A stretch of DNA of 61,838 nucleotides from NCBI GenBank assembly GCA_963205235.1, contig CAUJIP010000122.1, positions 1-61,838 of the forward strand, given 5' to 3'. Under the pieces are notes generated by a model. That model was not told the origin of the DNA and made no database searches. It saw nothing but the letters and a program-made list of their open reading frames with translations. The DNA comes from Pseudomonadota bacterium. GTDB lineage: Bacteria > Pseudomonadota > Alphaproteobacteria > Rhodobacterales > Rhodobacteraceae. This document shows, piece by piece, positions 16,671 to 24,992 of this stretch (its first letter is position 1; each line of letters opens with the position of its first letter). A program made the translations under genes and the position numbers.

Positions 16671-17636
16671 ATGCAATCCCACCTGCGCGGGGCGCTTCTG
16701 TCGCTGGCCGCTTTCGGGCTTTATGCCAGCCACGACGTTGTCGTGAAATTCCTGGGGGGCACCTATTCCACCTTCCAGACGATGTTCTTTGCCGGACTGA
16801 TGGGGTTTCCGCTGATCACCCTGATGCTGCTCAGCGATCGGCGAGATGGAACGCTGATTCCGCGGCACCCGTGGTGGACGATCACGCGCACCGTGTCGTC
16901 GGTGGTGACCGGGGTCATGGGGTTCTTCGCGTTTTCGCAACTGCCCATGGCGCAGTGCTATGCGATCTTCTTTGCCATGCCGCTTCTGATCACGCTGATG
17001 GCCATTCCGATGCTGGGGGAAAAGGTCGGTTTGCGGCGCGGTCTGGCGGTGATCGTCGGGCTTGCGGGTGTCATGATCGTGCTGCGGCCCGGTGGCGAAG
17101 TGCCGCTTGGGGTCGGGCATCTGGCCGCCTTGGGCGCGGCGACGACGGGGGCGTTCAGTTCGGTCATCATCCGCAAGATCGGGCGCGCAGAACGGTCGGT
17201 CGTCCTGATGATCTATCCGATGGTGCTGACCTTTCTTGCCATGGGGCTGGCGATGCCCTTCGTCTACAAGCCGATGCCGGTCGAACATCTGGGGCTGACG
17301 GCGGTCATGGCGGCGCTGGGGCTTGTCGGAGCCTTGGCCAGCATCGCCTCATATCGCGTGGCCCCGGCGATCATCGTGGCTCCCATGCAGTATTCCCAGA
17401 TCATCTGGGCAGCCTTTTACGGTTGGCTGTTCTTTGGCGAGTCGGTCGATCTTTACACCGCCATCGGGTCGAGCGTCATCATCGCCTCTGGCATCTACAT
17501 CGTCCTGCGCGAGGGCACACCGACGGTGTCGCTGAACCGTCCGGTGCTGGAAAACCACTCGCGGATAGAAATCGGGGCCCAACCGCGCATTTCAAGCTGG
17601 CTGAAACGGTTCGACAAGGGTGGCGATCAGGTCTAG
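16671..17636 (+). CDS. DMT-superfamily EamA-type transporter (copy 2)
   Basis: This 321-residue protein has ten predicted membrane helices in two EamA repeats. It is a paralogue of the transporter at 14710-15576. It differs mainly by a ~35-residue hydrophilic C-terminal tail (VSLNRPVLENHSRIEIGAQP and beyond), which is absent from copy 1 and probably cytoplasmic. The substrate is unknown. The gap to the upstream DUF2167 gene is 110 bases, so a separate promoter is possible. Confidence 0.88.
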   Translation: MQSHLRGALLSLAAFGLYASHDVVVKFLGGTYSTFQTMFFAGLMGFPLITLMLLSDRRDGTLIPRHPWWTITRTVSSVVTGVMGFFAFSQLPMAQCYAIFFAMPLLITLMAIPMLGEKVGLRRGLAVIVGLAGVMIVLRPGGEVPLGVGHLAALGAATTGAFSSVIIRKIGRAERSVVLMIYPMVLTFLAMGLAMPFVYKPMPVEHLGLTAVMAALGLVGALASIASYRVAPAIIVAPMQYSQIIWAAFYGWLFFGESVDLYTAIGSSVIIASGIYIVLREGTPTVSLNRPVLENHSRIEIGAQPRISSWLKRFDKGGDQV

Positions 17637-17709
17637 GGCCACCTGAAACCGCTGCGGTTCCGAAGCCTCACAGACCATCTTGCATGGCATGAAATGGGGT
17701 CCCGCCAGA

Positions 17710-18399
17710 TCAGGCGGCTTCGGCATCCCAGTCGCCGTCTGACAATGTACGACACAGATCCGCCAGTGCGAATTCGGACATCAGATCCGGTCTGAACGCG
17801 CCATCGATAAGATAGTGGGACATGATTTCCTGCTTGATCCGCGATGCCCGGATCAGGTGCATTGTCCATTCCTTGAACAGCCTTTGGTTCACATCACCGC
17901 AAGAAACCACCTGAATCTGGTCGTGCCGATTGTCCATCATGATCCGGAAAAAGCACTGGCCGACGGCACATCGGCTGCCCTGAAGCAGTTGCATGAAGCC
18001 GTCCTCACTGATGACGAGCGCCCCCGTGATACTGTCGCGCGCGTTGTTTTCGCGGGATTTGCTGAGGATGTTGTCGAAGACTTCGATATCGAGATCAGAA
18101 TGGTGGGACGAATAGATCAGACGGGTAAGTGCCGTTGCGCTTCCTGACTGGGATACGGTTCGAAACTTGGTGTATCCGCCGGTGGTATCGGGAGCCGCGA
18201 CCATGCTGTCGCTGGGGAAACAGGGGGCGGCGACTTCGTTCGCGTTCAGCCAGTCGCCAATCTCGTCCCACAGATCGTCGGGGCGGCAATCCGGGTACAG
18301 CAAAGCGTCTGCCAAGCGAAGGGCAAGGTCCTTGGGCGCGCGGTCCGGCCAGGTTCCTGGGCAGTGATCATGAGTCCCATCTACGAGACCGTCAGTCAT
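17710..18399 (-). CDS. BLUF-domain blue-light photoreceptor with N-terminal extension
   Basis: Residues ~91-185 form a BLUF (FAD-binding blue-light) domain. All residues used by the family photocycle are present: Tyr96 (LTRLIYSS), Asn119 (NNARDSITGAL), Gln137 (FMQLLQG), Trp178 and Met180 (FKEWTM). About 90 residues precede it, including an amphipathic, acidic DLALRLADALLYPDCRPDDL region that I do not recognise, and about 45 follow. Single-domain BLUF proteins are usually ~140 residues, so the 229-residue length is notable. Downstream signalling is not evident because no GGDEF/EAL or B12 domain is attached. It is transcribed alone, opposite to its neighbours. Confidence 0.88.
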   Translation of the reverse strand: MTDGLVDGTHDHCPGTWPDRAPKDLALRLADALLYPDCRPDDLWDEIGDWLNANEVAAPCFPSDSMVAAPDTTGGYTKFRTVSQSGSATALTRLIYSSHHSDLDIEVFDNILSKSRENNARDSITGALVISEDGFMQLLQGSRCAVGQCFFRIMMDNRHDQIQVVSCGDVNQRLFKEWTMHLIRASRIKQEIMSHYLIDGAFRPDLMSEFALADLCRTLSDGDWDAEAA

Positions 18400-18951
18400 A
18401 TTTCTGTCTTTCCAGATATGTCCACATCAAGCGGGACAAGGCGATGGACGCCGTAAAGGCCACTCTGACGATACAAGGATCGTCGAATCGAGGACCGGCT
18501 CAGACAATCAAAGGTTGAAGCGTCTGCCGGAAAGTTCAAGTCTTGACAGGGCGAAAATCTGCAATTCGGCTACATTTCGCCATCGCGATACCCATTCTTG
18601 GAAGAAGAACGCAAGCCTTTGCAGGGTAGTTTCGGGCAAAGAAGGGCTGACTAGCGGCTGCGAATGCCGTCCAGAGGCCATCTTCATGGAAGCCGGTTCT
18701 TTGGCGTGACGCTCGATCATCAATACGCCCAGAGGCCCGCGGTTATCATCGCCTCGGGCAACTGCATTTTACTTCGCAAGGGCATTCCCCTGAGTCGCGC
18801 AGAACCTGCCAGTGCCAAAAAACCGATCAAGAATTAAGTTCGGCCCCCAGCCCCGGGCGTCGACCCCGCTGAAGCGTTTCGATCGGAGTGAGGATCAGGC
18901 GTGACCCCTCTTGCCAAAGTCGGAGAGAGGGTTTAACCCCCGCCACACGGT
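18400..18951. other. 552-base intergenic region with no supported gene
   Basis: Short open frames exist on both strands but none has a ribosome-binding site, family pattern or coherent composition. The left end holds the promoter of the BLUF gene and the right end the promoter of tRNA-Pro. I see no hairpin or repeat worth reporting. Confidence 0.5.
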
Positions 18952-19028
18952 CGGAGCGTAGCGCAGTCTGGTAGCGCACCTGCTTCGGGAGCAGGGGGTC
19001 GGAGGTTCGAATCCTCTCGCTCCGACCA
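18952..19028 (+). tRNA. tRNA-Pro(CGG)
   Basis: The 77-base cloverleaf has acceptor arms CGGAGCG/CGCTCCG, the tRNA-Pro-like AGCGCAGTCTGGTAGCGCA D-arm, anticodon stem CCTGC/GCAGG with loop TTCGGGA (anticodon CGG), GGTTCGAATCC T-arm, and an encoded ACCA end. No integrated element is visible beside it. Confidence 0.96.
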
Positions 19029-19168
19029 AATCAAAACATCCCGAAAAATCAAGAAACCAAGCTGTCTTTCGCAGCGGCGGACTGCACCGTGGCTTGCAGT
19101 CATGGCGAGTCGTGCGCGACACTGCGGGCCGCAGGGATCCCATGGGGTCAGGATGCAGGGAGGGGCGG

Positions 19169-20518
19169 GTGGCCGCTGACAGCAGCAGGGGGCAGCTTCG
19201 TTCGGGGCCTGTGCTGGCCGCCGTTCTGGGCCTGACGGTCCTGAGCCACCTGCCTGCGCTTTGGGGCGGGTTCGTCTATGACGATTTCGACGATGTGGTC
19301 GACAACCCTTCGGCAAAGGCGGCCACCTTTGCGGGGCGGCTTTGGGGGATGACGCGGCCGCTGTTGAAGGCAAGCTATGCCGTTCAGGACGCGGTTCACG
19401 GGCCATGTGCCCCAGCCTATCATCTGGTCAATCTGGCGCTGCATCTGGTGACGGTGGCGCTGGTGCTGGGGTTGGTGTGGCGGGCGGCGCGGCTGGCAGG
19501 GTATGCGGCAGAGCGGGCGATCTGGATCGGCGGATTGGCTGCGGCGCTTTGGGCCGTGCATCCGGCGGGAGTGGATACCGTGGGGCAGGTTGCCGGACGG
19601 TCGGCGGGGCTGTCGACCGCGCTGGTCCTGACGGCGCTGTGGCTTGCGACCGGGCCAAGGGCACATCCGCTGGGGTCAGGGCTGGCGGCGGGGCTGGCGG
19701 TGCTGGCGCGCGAGACGGCCTTGGCGGGGCCCTTGCTGCTGCTGGTCTGGCAGGTTTGTCTTCCCGCCGATCACGGGGCACGGAGGGCGCTGCCGGTCTG
19801 GATCGGGGCGCTGTTGGCGGGGATCGTGCTGGCCGTCCTGCCGCGCCACCGCGAGCTTGTGGAGTTCAGCCTGGATCAGCGCGCGCCGATTGATGCGCTG
19901 CGGGCCAATCTTTTCGCGTTGTCCGAAATGTTGCGGCTGTGGCTGACCCCGTGGCAGATCGGGGCCGTCCCTACGCAGCCGGTCGCCTATGGCTGGCTGG
20001 ACGGGCCGACGCTGGTCAGGGCCTCAGGTCTGGTCGGGGCCTTGCTGGCCGCGCTGACCCTGCGGCGGCGCTGGCCGCTTCTTGCGCTGGCGGTCCTGTG
20101 GGTGGGGGTGGCGCTTTTGCCTGCGAACAGCGTGATCTGGCGGGTGAACCCGGTGGCGCTGCGACCGCTGTACCTTGCGGGGATCGGGCTGGCGCTGCTG
20201 CTTGCGCTTGGCCTGTCGCGGCATGTGGCGGGGCGAGTGCTGGCGGGGGCGCTGATTGCGGGCTTGGGGCTGCTGACCTGGCAGCGCGAGATGCTTTATG
20301 CCGACCCGGTCGCCTATTTTGCCGATGCTGCCCGAAAGGCTCCGGGGCAGGCGGCGGCGCTGGTTCTGCTGGGTCTGACGCTGGCCAATGCTGGCCGGGT
20401 GGACGAGGCGCGCGCTACGCTGGAAAAGGCGCTGCAGATCGACCCTGGCAATTTCGAGGCGGCGAATGCGCTGCGGCTTGTCCAAGCGGGGTCGGTTTAC
20501 AGCCCATCCCCGCCATGA
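19169..20518 (+). CDS. polytopic membrane protein with C-terminal TPR, TMTC/GT-C-like
   Basis: This ~449-residue protein begins with a hydrophobic helix followed by GGFVYDDFDDVVDNP, an Asp-rich first loop as seen in TMTC/DUF1736 GT-C-like membrane proteins. Roughly ten membrane helices follow, with a short TPR unit near residue 395-435 (AALVLLGLTLANAGRVDEAR). By analogy it could transfer a polyprenyl-linked sugar, but no donor or acceptor is indicated. Start is ambiguous: GTG 19169 has AGGGAGGGG just upstream, and ATG 19142 is the alternative. The next two secreted-protein genes follow closely and may form one operon. Confidence 0.72.
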   Translation: MAADSSRGQLRSGPVLAAVLGLTVLSHLPALWGGFVYDDFDDVVDNPSAKAATFAGRLWGMTRPLLKASYAVQDAVHGPCAPAYHLVNLALHLVTVALVLGLVWRAARLAGYAAERAIWIGGLAAALWAVHPAGVDTVGQVAGRSAGLSTALVLTALWLATGPRAHPLGSGLAAGLAVLARETALAGPLLLLVWQVCLPADHGARRALPVWIGALLAGIVLAVLPRHRELVEFSLDQRAPIDALRANLFALSEMLRLWLTPWQIGAVPTQPVAYGWLDGPTLVRASGLVGALLAALTLRRRWPLLALAVLWVGVALLPANSVIWRVNPVALRPLYLAGIGLALLLALGLSRHVAGRVLAGALIAGLGLLTWQREMLYADPVAYFADAARKAPGQAAALVLLGLTLANAGRVDEARATLEKALQIDPGNFEAANALRLVQAGSVYSPSPP

Positions 20519-20559
20519 TAGCCTTTTCCTTGCGTCGCGACCTAGGGACGGTTGGCCCC

Positions 20560-21273
20560 ATGCGTTTGTTTTCCCACCTTTTCCTGTGTCTGGCAGTCCT
20601 GTTGATCGGGGGTCCTGCCGGGGCGGATGATCTGACCGACAAGCAGCCGTCCTATACCCGGATCGCAGCGAAATGCGGCGAAGATCCCTCTCGGCCAAGC
20701 TATTCGAGCGCGGATTATGCCAAGGCCATGGCCGACGCGGCAAAGGCATTGAAATCCGCCACGAAAGAGGGAAGTCGCCCCCGGATCACGGCGATCCAGA
20801 ATTCGGTGACTCGGATGAAGGAATGCATGGAAGAAGAAACGCGCAAGTTTACCACGCCCGTCATCAAGGACTGCGCTGACTTCCTGATACAATATTCCAG
20901 TTTCTCGGCGCGGGCCGATTATTTGATGCGATCCGCGAAGATCACGGCAGAGGAGCGGAATCGTGCGCGGGAAATGTTCCGCAAGCCGGCGATGGATTGC
21001 GTGCGGGACATGATGTCGAAATGCATAGACCCGACCGAAACGCGCACCGTGGATTTCGTCATCAACGTGATGCGGGCGGCAGCGGACCTGGGATTCATCC
21101 GATCCTATTCCGAGACAACCGGGCTGAGCCGGATGCTGATCACGGAGGACTCGTCGATTCCGAAGATGACGTTCTGCACCGACACCGACTATGCCTGCAG
21201 TGGCGATCCGGCGGCTTGCAACCGACGGATCAACCAGATCAAGCCCATAATGGAGACGTTTCTGGACGAATGA
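20560..21273 (+). CDS. small secreted cysteine-containing protein of unknown function
   Basis: This 237-residue protein has a clear signal peptide (MRLFSHLFLCLAVLLIGGPA, cleavage near GADD). The mature part is helical and charged, with several cysteines (AAKCGED, KECMEE, KDCADF, MDCVRD, SKCIDP, TFCTDTDYAC, AACNRR) suggesting disulfides in the periplasm. No family is recognised. Its stop overlaps the start of the next gene (ATGA), so the two are translationally coupled and probably act together. Confidence 0.75.
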   Translation: MRLFSHLFLCLAVLLIGGPAGADDLTDKQPSYTRIAAKCGEDPSRPSYSSADYAKAMADAAKALKSATKEGSRPRITAIQNSVTRMKECMEEETRKFTTPVIKDCADFLIQYSSFSARADYLMRSAKITAEERNRAREMFRKPAMDCVRDMMSKCIDPTETRTVDFVINVMRAAADLGFIRSYSETTGLSRMLITEDSSIPKMTFCTDTDYACSGDPAACNRRINQIKPIMETFLDE

Positions 21274-23567
21274 CCCTGATGCGCGCCGCCCTTGTCGTCT
21301 TGATGTTCCTGCCGGGTCCGGCCTTGGCCGAGGTCGATCCGCTGGCGTTTCTGGCCGAACGGGATGCAATCTGCGCCAAGGGGCCCGAACTGCCCGAATG
21401 CAGCCTGGCCAAAGGGCGGGCGGTCGCCTTGGTCACCACTGTGATTGCCGAGGCAGGGCAGACGCTGGACCGGGGAAGGTTCATCGATCTGGTGCGCCCC
21501 TATCTGCGGTCAGACGCACCAGAGCTGCGGGCGTCGGCGGCCTATGCGCTGGCCAAGCTGGTGCCGGATGCCACGGATACCCCTGTGCTGATCGCTCTAT
21601 TGCGCGACCCGGCATCGGCGGTGCGCGACGGGGCCTGGGCGGCGGCGAGGGCCTCGACCGACCCCGTGGCGCAGCGGGTGGCCGCGCGGTTCCCTGACCG
21701 GGTCGCGCGGAACGGATATTGGTCCGACCCTGCCGAGCCTTTCGATCGCGCGGCGCTGGGGCTGACGCTGCCCGACGGGTTGGAGTATCTGTGGCTTTCA
21801 GCTCCGCGCCGCGCGCTGGGTGAGGCGCAGTTTCTGGCAGATGGTGATCCGGCAGCGCTTTTGGCCGAGATGATCGGTGTGACCGGGCAAGATCCGATGA
21901 CACCGATGGAGGCCTATGAGCGTTGGCCCGCCGTGGCCGGGCGGCTGTTGGACTTTCAGGACGAGACGATTTTCGGGGCGGCACAGGTGGTGCCGGTAAT
22001 GCCGCCCGCTTCGGCATCGCCCACGCATTTCCTGGTGGTCTATGACGACCTGCTGTTCGCGGCGACCGGCCTGACGGTGATCTTGACCGAAGAGCGTGAT
22101 CTTGTGCCCGTGCCGGTTCCTGTATCAGAACCGCAAGAGGCCGCGCTTGCCCCGTTGGAGGATGTCGAGGCCTTTGATGCGGCGATGATGGCCCGCGCTG
22201 GCGTCAAGCCCGAAGCACCGGCGGACGAGACCGACCTTTACCTTGCCATCATGGCTTCGGGCGGGGCGGCGGCCGAGGACTATCTGGAAATCTACTCTGA
22301 CGGGGCCTATGCCGCCGAAGTGCAGGCGCTGATCTCGGCCCCGCGACTGGTTCTGGATGCGACCCGCTATATGGAAACCGGGCCGGTGATGGCCGAACTG
22401 GTGAATGTGCCCGAAGGAAGTTGGGCCGACCTGGTCGTGGCGGGACCGGAAGGCGACGTGGCAACTGCGCGCCTGCTTGAGGGCGAGCGGGGACCGGTGG
22501 CCATCGACATCGGGGGGAGGGTCACGCCGGGTACCTACCGGGTCCGGGCCGTGGTCACTGTGCCAGATGGTGATCTGCCGCTGTCCCTTTGGCGCGACTT
22601 CTCGGTCGAGCTGGCCTTTGCAGAGTTGCGCGTGACCAAGACCGAGTTCGCGCCGGGCGAGATGATCGATGTCGCGTTTCTTGGCATGTTGGGCAGCGAT
22701 CAGGATTATGTCGCCACCGTCGCGGCGGGGGCCTCACTGACGTCGTTTCTGGCCTATGCCTATACGGGCGGGCTGCGCGAGGGGCGATTGAGCCTGCCCG
22801 CCCCGACTGCGGCCGGGAGCTATGAGCTTCGCGCGTTCTTCAACGAGGATGAAACGGTCTTGCGGGCCAGCCTGGCCTTTACGGTGACAGGCAATGCGGG
22901 TGCGACCGCCACAACCACGACGACGACTGCGACGACAACTCCGGTGGGTCCGGACGACACTGCCCGTGCGACACTGGCGCTGGATGGGGCAAGCTATGCA
23001 CCGGGTGCCGCGATTTCAGTGACTTATGGCGGGATGTCCGGCTCGGCCAGCGACTATGTCTCGACCGCAGCGGCAGGTGCGCCGAACAGCAGCTATCTGC
23101 AATATACCTATACCAATGGCGCGACCGAGGGTGTGGCCACATTGACCGCCCCAATCGAGCCGGGAGCCTATGAGGTGCGGGCGTTTTACCGCGAGGATGA
23201 AACCATCCTGCGCGGCAGCGTCCCTTTCGTGGTCGAAGGCAGCGCGCCGGTGGTCATCCCCGTGACCCCGACAATCCCGGACGACAGCGCGCGGGCGACA
23301 CTGGCGCTGGATCGGGCAAGCTATGCGCCGGGCGCACCGATCACGGTCAGCTATGCCGGGATGTCGGGTTCGGCCAGCGACTATGTCTCGGTCGCGCCGG
23401 TGGGGTCGCCGAACAGCAGCTATCTGGAATATGCCTATACCAACGGCGCGCTGGAGGGGACGGCGACGCTGCATGCCCCGGTCGAGCGTGGAAGCTATGA
23501 GGTCCGCGCGTTCTTCCGCGAAGATGAAACCATTCTGCGCGGCAGCCTGGTCTTTACGGTCGAATAA
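21270..23567 (+). CDS. secreted HEAT-like plus triple Ig-like repeat protein
   Basis: This 765-residue exported protein has a signal peptide ending GPALAE and an N-terminal helical HEAT-like segment (SDAPELRASAAYALAKLVPD and the following unit). A middle region is unassigned. The C-terminus holds three tandem ~85-residue beta-rich repeats at about residues 453-537, 569-656 and 674-765. Repeats 2 and 3 are nearly identical around SYAPGA, MSGSASDYVS, PNSSYL and REDETILRG; repeat 1 is more diverged. Threonine/proline linkers (ATTTTTTATTTP) join them. The repeats resemble the SYAPGE-type Ig-like modules attached to VWA or caspase-like proteins in alphaproteobacteria. Function is unknown; surface or periplasmic binding is inferred. 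It overlaps the preceding gene by four bases. Confidence 0.78.
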   Translation: MTLMRAALVVLMFLPGPALAEVDPLAFLAERDAICAKGPELPECSLAKGRAVALVTTVIAEAGQTLDRGRFIDLVRPYLRSDAPELRASAAYALAKLVPDATDTPVLIALLRDPASAVRDGAWAAARASTDPVAQRVAARFPDRVARNGYWSDPAEPFDRAALGLTLPDGLEYLWLSAPRRALGEAQFLADGDPAALLAEMIGVTGQDPMTPMEAYERWPAVAGRLLDFQDETIFGAAQVVPVMPPASASPTHFLVVYDDLLFAATGLTVILTEERDLVPVPVPVSEPQEAALAPLEDVEAFDAAMMARAGVKPEAPADETDLYLAIMASGGAAAEDYLEIYSDGAYAAEVQALISAPRLVLDATRYMETGPVMAELVNVPEGSWADLVVAGPEGDVATARLLEGERGPVAIDIGGRVTPGTYRVRAVVTVPDGDLPLSLWRDFSVELAFAELRVTKTEFAPGEMIDVAFLGMLGSDQDYVATVAAGASLTSFLAYAYTGGLREGRLSLPAPTAAGSYELRAFFNEDETVLRASLAFTVTGNAGATATTTTTTATTTPVGPDDTARATLALDGASYAPGAAISVTYGGMSGSASDYVSTAAAGAPNSSYLQYTYTNGATEGVATLTAPIEPGAYEVRAFYREDETILRGSVPFVVEGSAPVVIPVTPTIPDDSARATLALDRASYAPGAPITVSYAGMSGSASDYVSVAPVGSPNSSYLEYAYTNGALEGTATLHAPVERGSYEVRAFFREDETILRGSLVFTVE

Positions 23568-23933
23568 AGTGTCAGCTGTCCCAGTCCTTTACGGCAAAGG
23601 AAGGACGCAGTTCGGGACCAGTTGGCAAGGCCTGCGCGACACCCAGTCGGGCAGTCAGTCTGGTTGGCGGGGCAGATGCCCCCTCTGGATGCTTCGGACA
23701 GCCAGAGTTTCGGGCCAAGGTGCCGACCCCGGATTGGGCAGGTCTCGCGATCGCTGGCACGGCGCGGATGAATTGCCGCGCGCAACGGACCGCCGGCAGC
23801 GGCGATCAAGGTCTGATGTGACTTTGTGCAAGTCTCCCAGGTCGTTTAGCGTGACGGATGCGCGCCTATTGCGACCTGTTTTAGGAACCTTGGCCGGCGA
23901 CAATCGGAAAGAAAGCGAAATCAGGAGGATGTG
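23568..23933. other. 366-base intergenic region
   Basis: No supported gene is present. A weak TCCTTT/AAAGGA hairpin at 23585-23601 lies just after the repeat-protein stop. The right end carries AGGAGG at 23923-23928 for the next gene. Otherwise I see nothing. Confidence 0.45.
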
Positions 23934-24989
23934 ATGAAGACGATCAAGGGGCCGGCGCTGTTTCTGGCGCAGTTCGCGGGGGATGCCGCACCATTCAACT
24001 CGTGGAAATCGATAACCGCATGGGCGGCAGATTGCGGCTATCGGGGCGTGCAGGTTCCCAGCTGGGACGGGCGGCTCTTTGATCTGGACAAGGCGGCCAG
24101 CTCGAAGGACTACTGCGACACCTTCAAGGGGCAGGCCGCCGAAAACGGGATCGAAGTGACCGAGATTTCGACCCACCTGCAGGGCCAGCTTGTTGCTGTC
24201 CACCCGGCCTATGACACGGCGTTTGACGGGTTCGCCGCCCCCGCTGTTCGCGGCAATCCGAAGGCCCGGCAAGCCTGGGCCGTGGATCAGGTCAAGAAGG
24301 CCCTGACCGCGTCCAAGAACCTTGGCCTTACCGCCCATGCCACGTTCTCGGGGGCGCTGGCCTGGCCCTATGTCTATCCGTGGCCGCAGCGCCCGGCAGG
24401 TCTGGTGGAAGAGGCGTTTGATGAACTTGCCCGTCGCTGGCTGCCGATCCTGAACCACGCCGACGAGTGCGGTGTCGATGTCTGCTATGAAATTCACCCC
24501 GGCGAAGACCTGCATGACGGGATCAGCTACGAGATGTTCCTTGACCGTGTGAAGGGTCACAATCGGGCGAACATGCTGTACGACCCCAGCCACTATGTCC
24601 TGCAACATCTTGATTATCTTGATAACATTGACATCTATCACGACCGTATCCGCATGTTCCACGTCAAGGATGCCGAATTGAACCCCACGGGGCGTCAGGG
24701 TGTCTATGGCGGGTTCCAATCCTGGGTGAACCGTGCAGGCCGTTTCCGCAGCCTGGGCGATGGCCAGGTCGATTTCGGCAGCATCTTCTCCAAGCTGACC
24801 CAATATGGCTATGAAGGTTGGGCCGTGGTCGAATGGGAATGCTGCATCAAGCATCCCGAAGACGGTGCCCGCGAAGGGGCGGCCTTTGTTGACGCCCATA
24901 TCATCCGGGTGACTGAAAAGGCCTTTGACGACTTCGCCGATGCGGGCACCGACCACGCCGCCAACCGCCGCATGCTGGGACTGGAGTAA
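23934..24989 (+). CDS. sugar phosphate isomerase/epimerase (xylose isomerase-like TIM barrel)
   Basis: This 351-residue AP endonuclease-2/xylose-isomerase-like barrel has the metal-binding pattern of the family: YEIHPGED (Glu/His), LYDPSHYVLQ (Asp/His), MFHVKDAEL (His/Asp) and a final VVEWE glutamate. AGGAGG precedes ATG 23934. It is three bases before a Gfo/Idh/MocA dehydrogenase. Such pairs usually interconvert and oxidise a sugar, inositol or 3-keto-sugar. The substrate is not defined, and whether it ties to the inositol locus 15 kb away is unknown. Confidence 0.87.
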   Translation: MKTIKGPALFLAQFAGDAAPFNSWKSITAWAADCGYRGVQVPSWDGRLFDLDKAASSKDYCDTFKGQAAENGIEVTEISTHLQGQLVAVHPAYDTAFDGFAAPAVRGNPKARQAWAVDQVKKALTASKNLGLTAHATFSGALAWPYVYPWPQRPAGLVEEAFDELARRWLPILNHADECGVDVCYEIHPGEDLHDGISYEMFLDRVKGHNRANMLYDPSHYVLQHLDYLDNIDIYHDRIRMFHVKDAELNPTGRQGVYGGFQSWVNRAGRFRSLGDGQVDFGSIFSKLTQYGYEGWAVVEWECCIKHPEDGAREGAAFVDAHIIRVTEKAFDDFADAGTDHAANRRMLGLE

Positions 24990-24992
24990 GCC

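Noticed and set aside
18508-18723. Short ORFs on both strands near 18.5-18.7 kb
   Set aside because: No start signals or recognisable family and the frames overlap on opposite strands; treated as intergenic.
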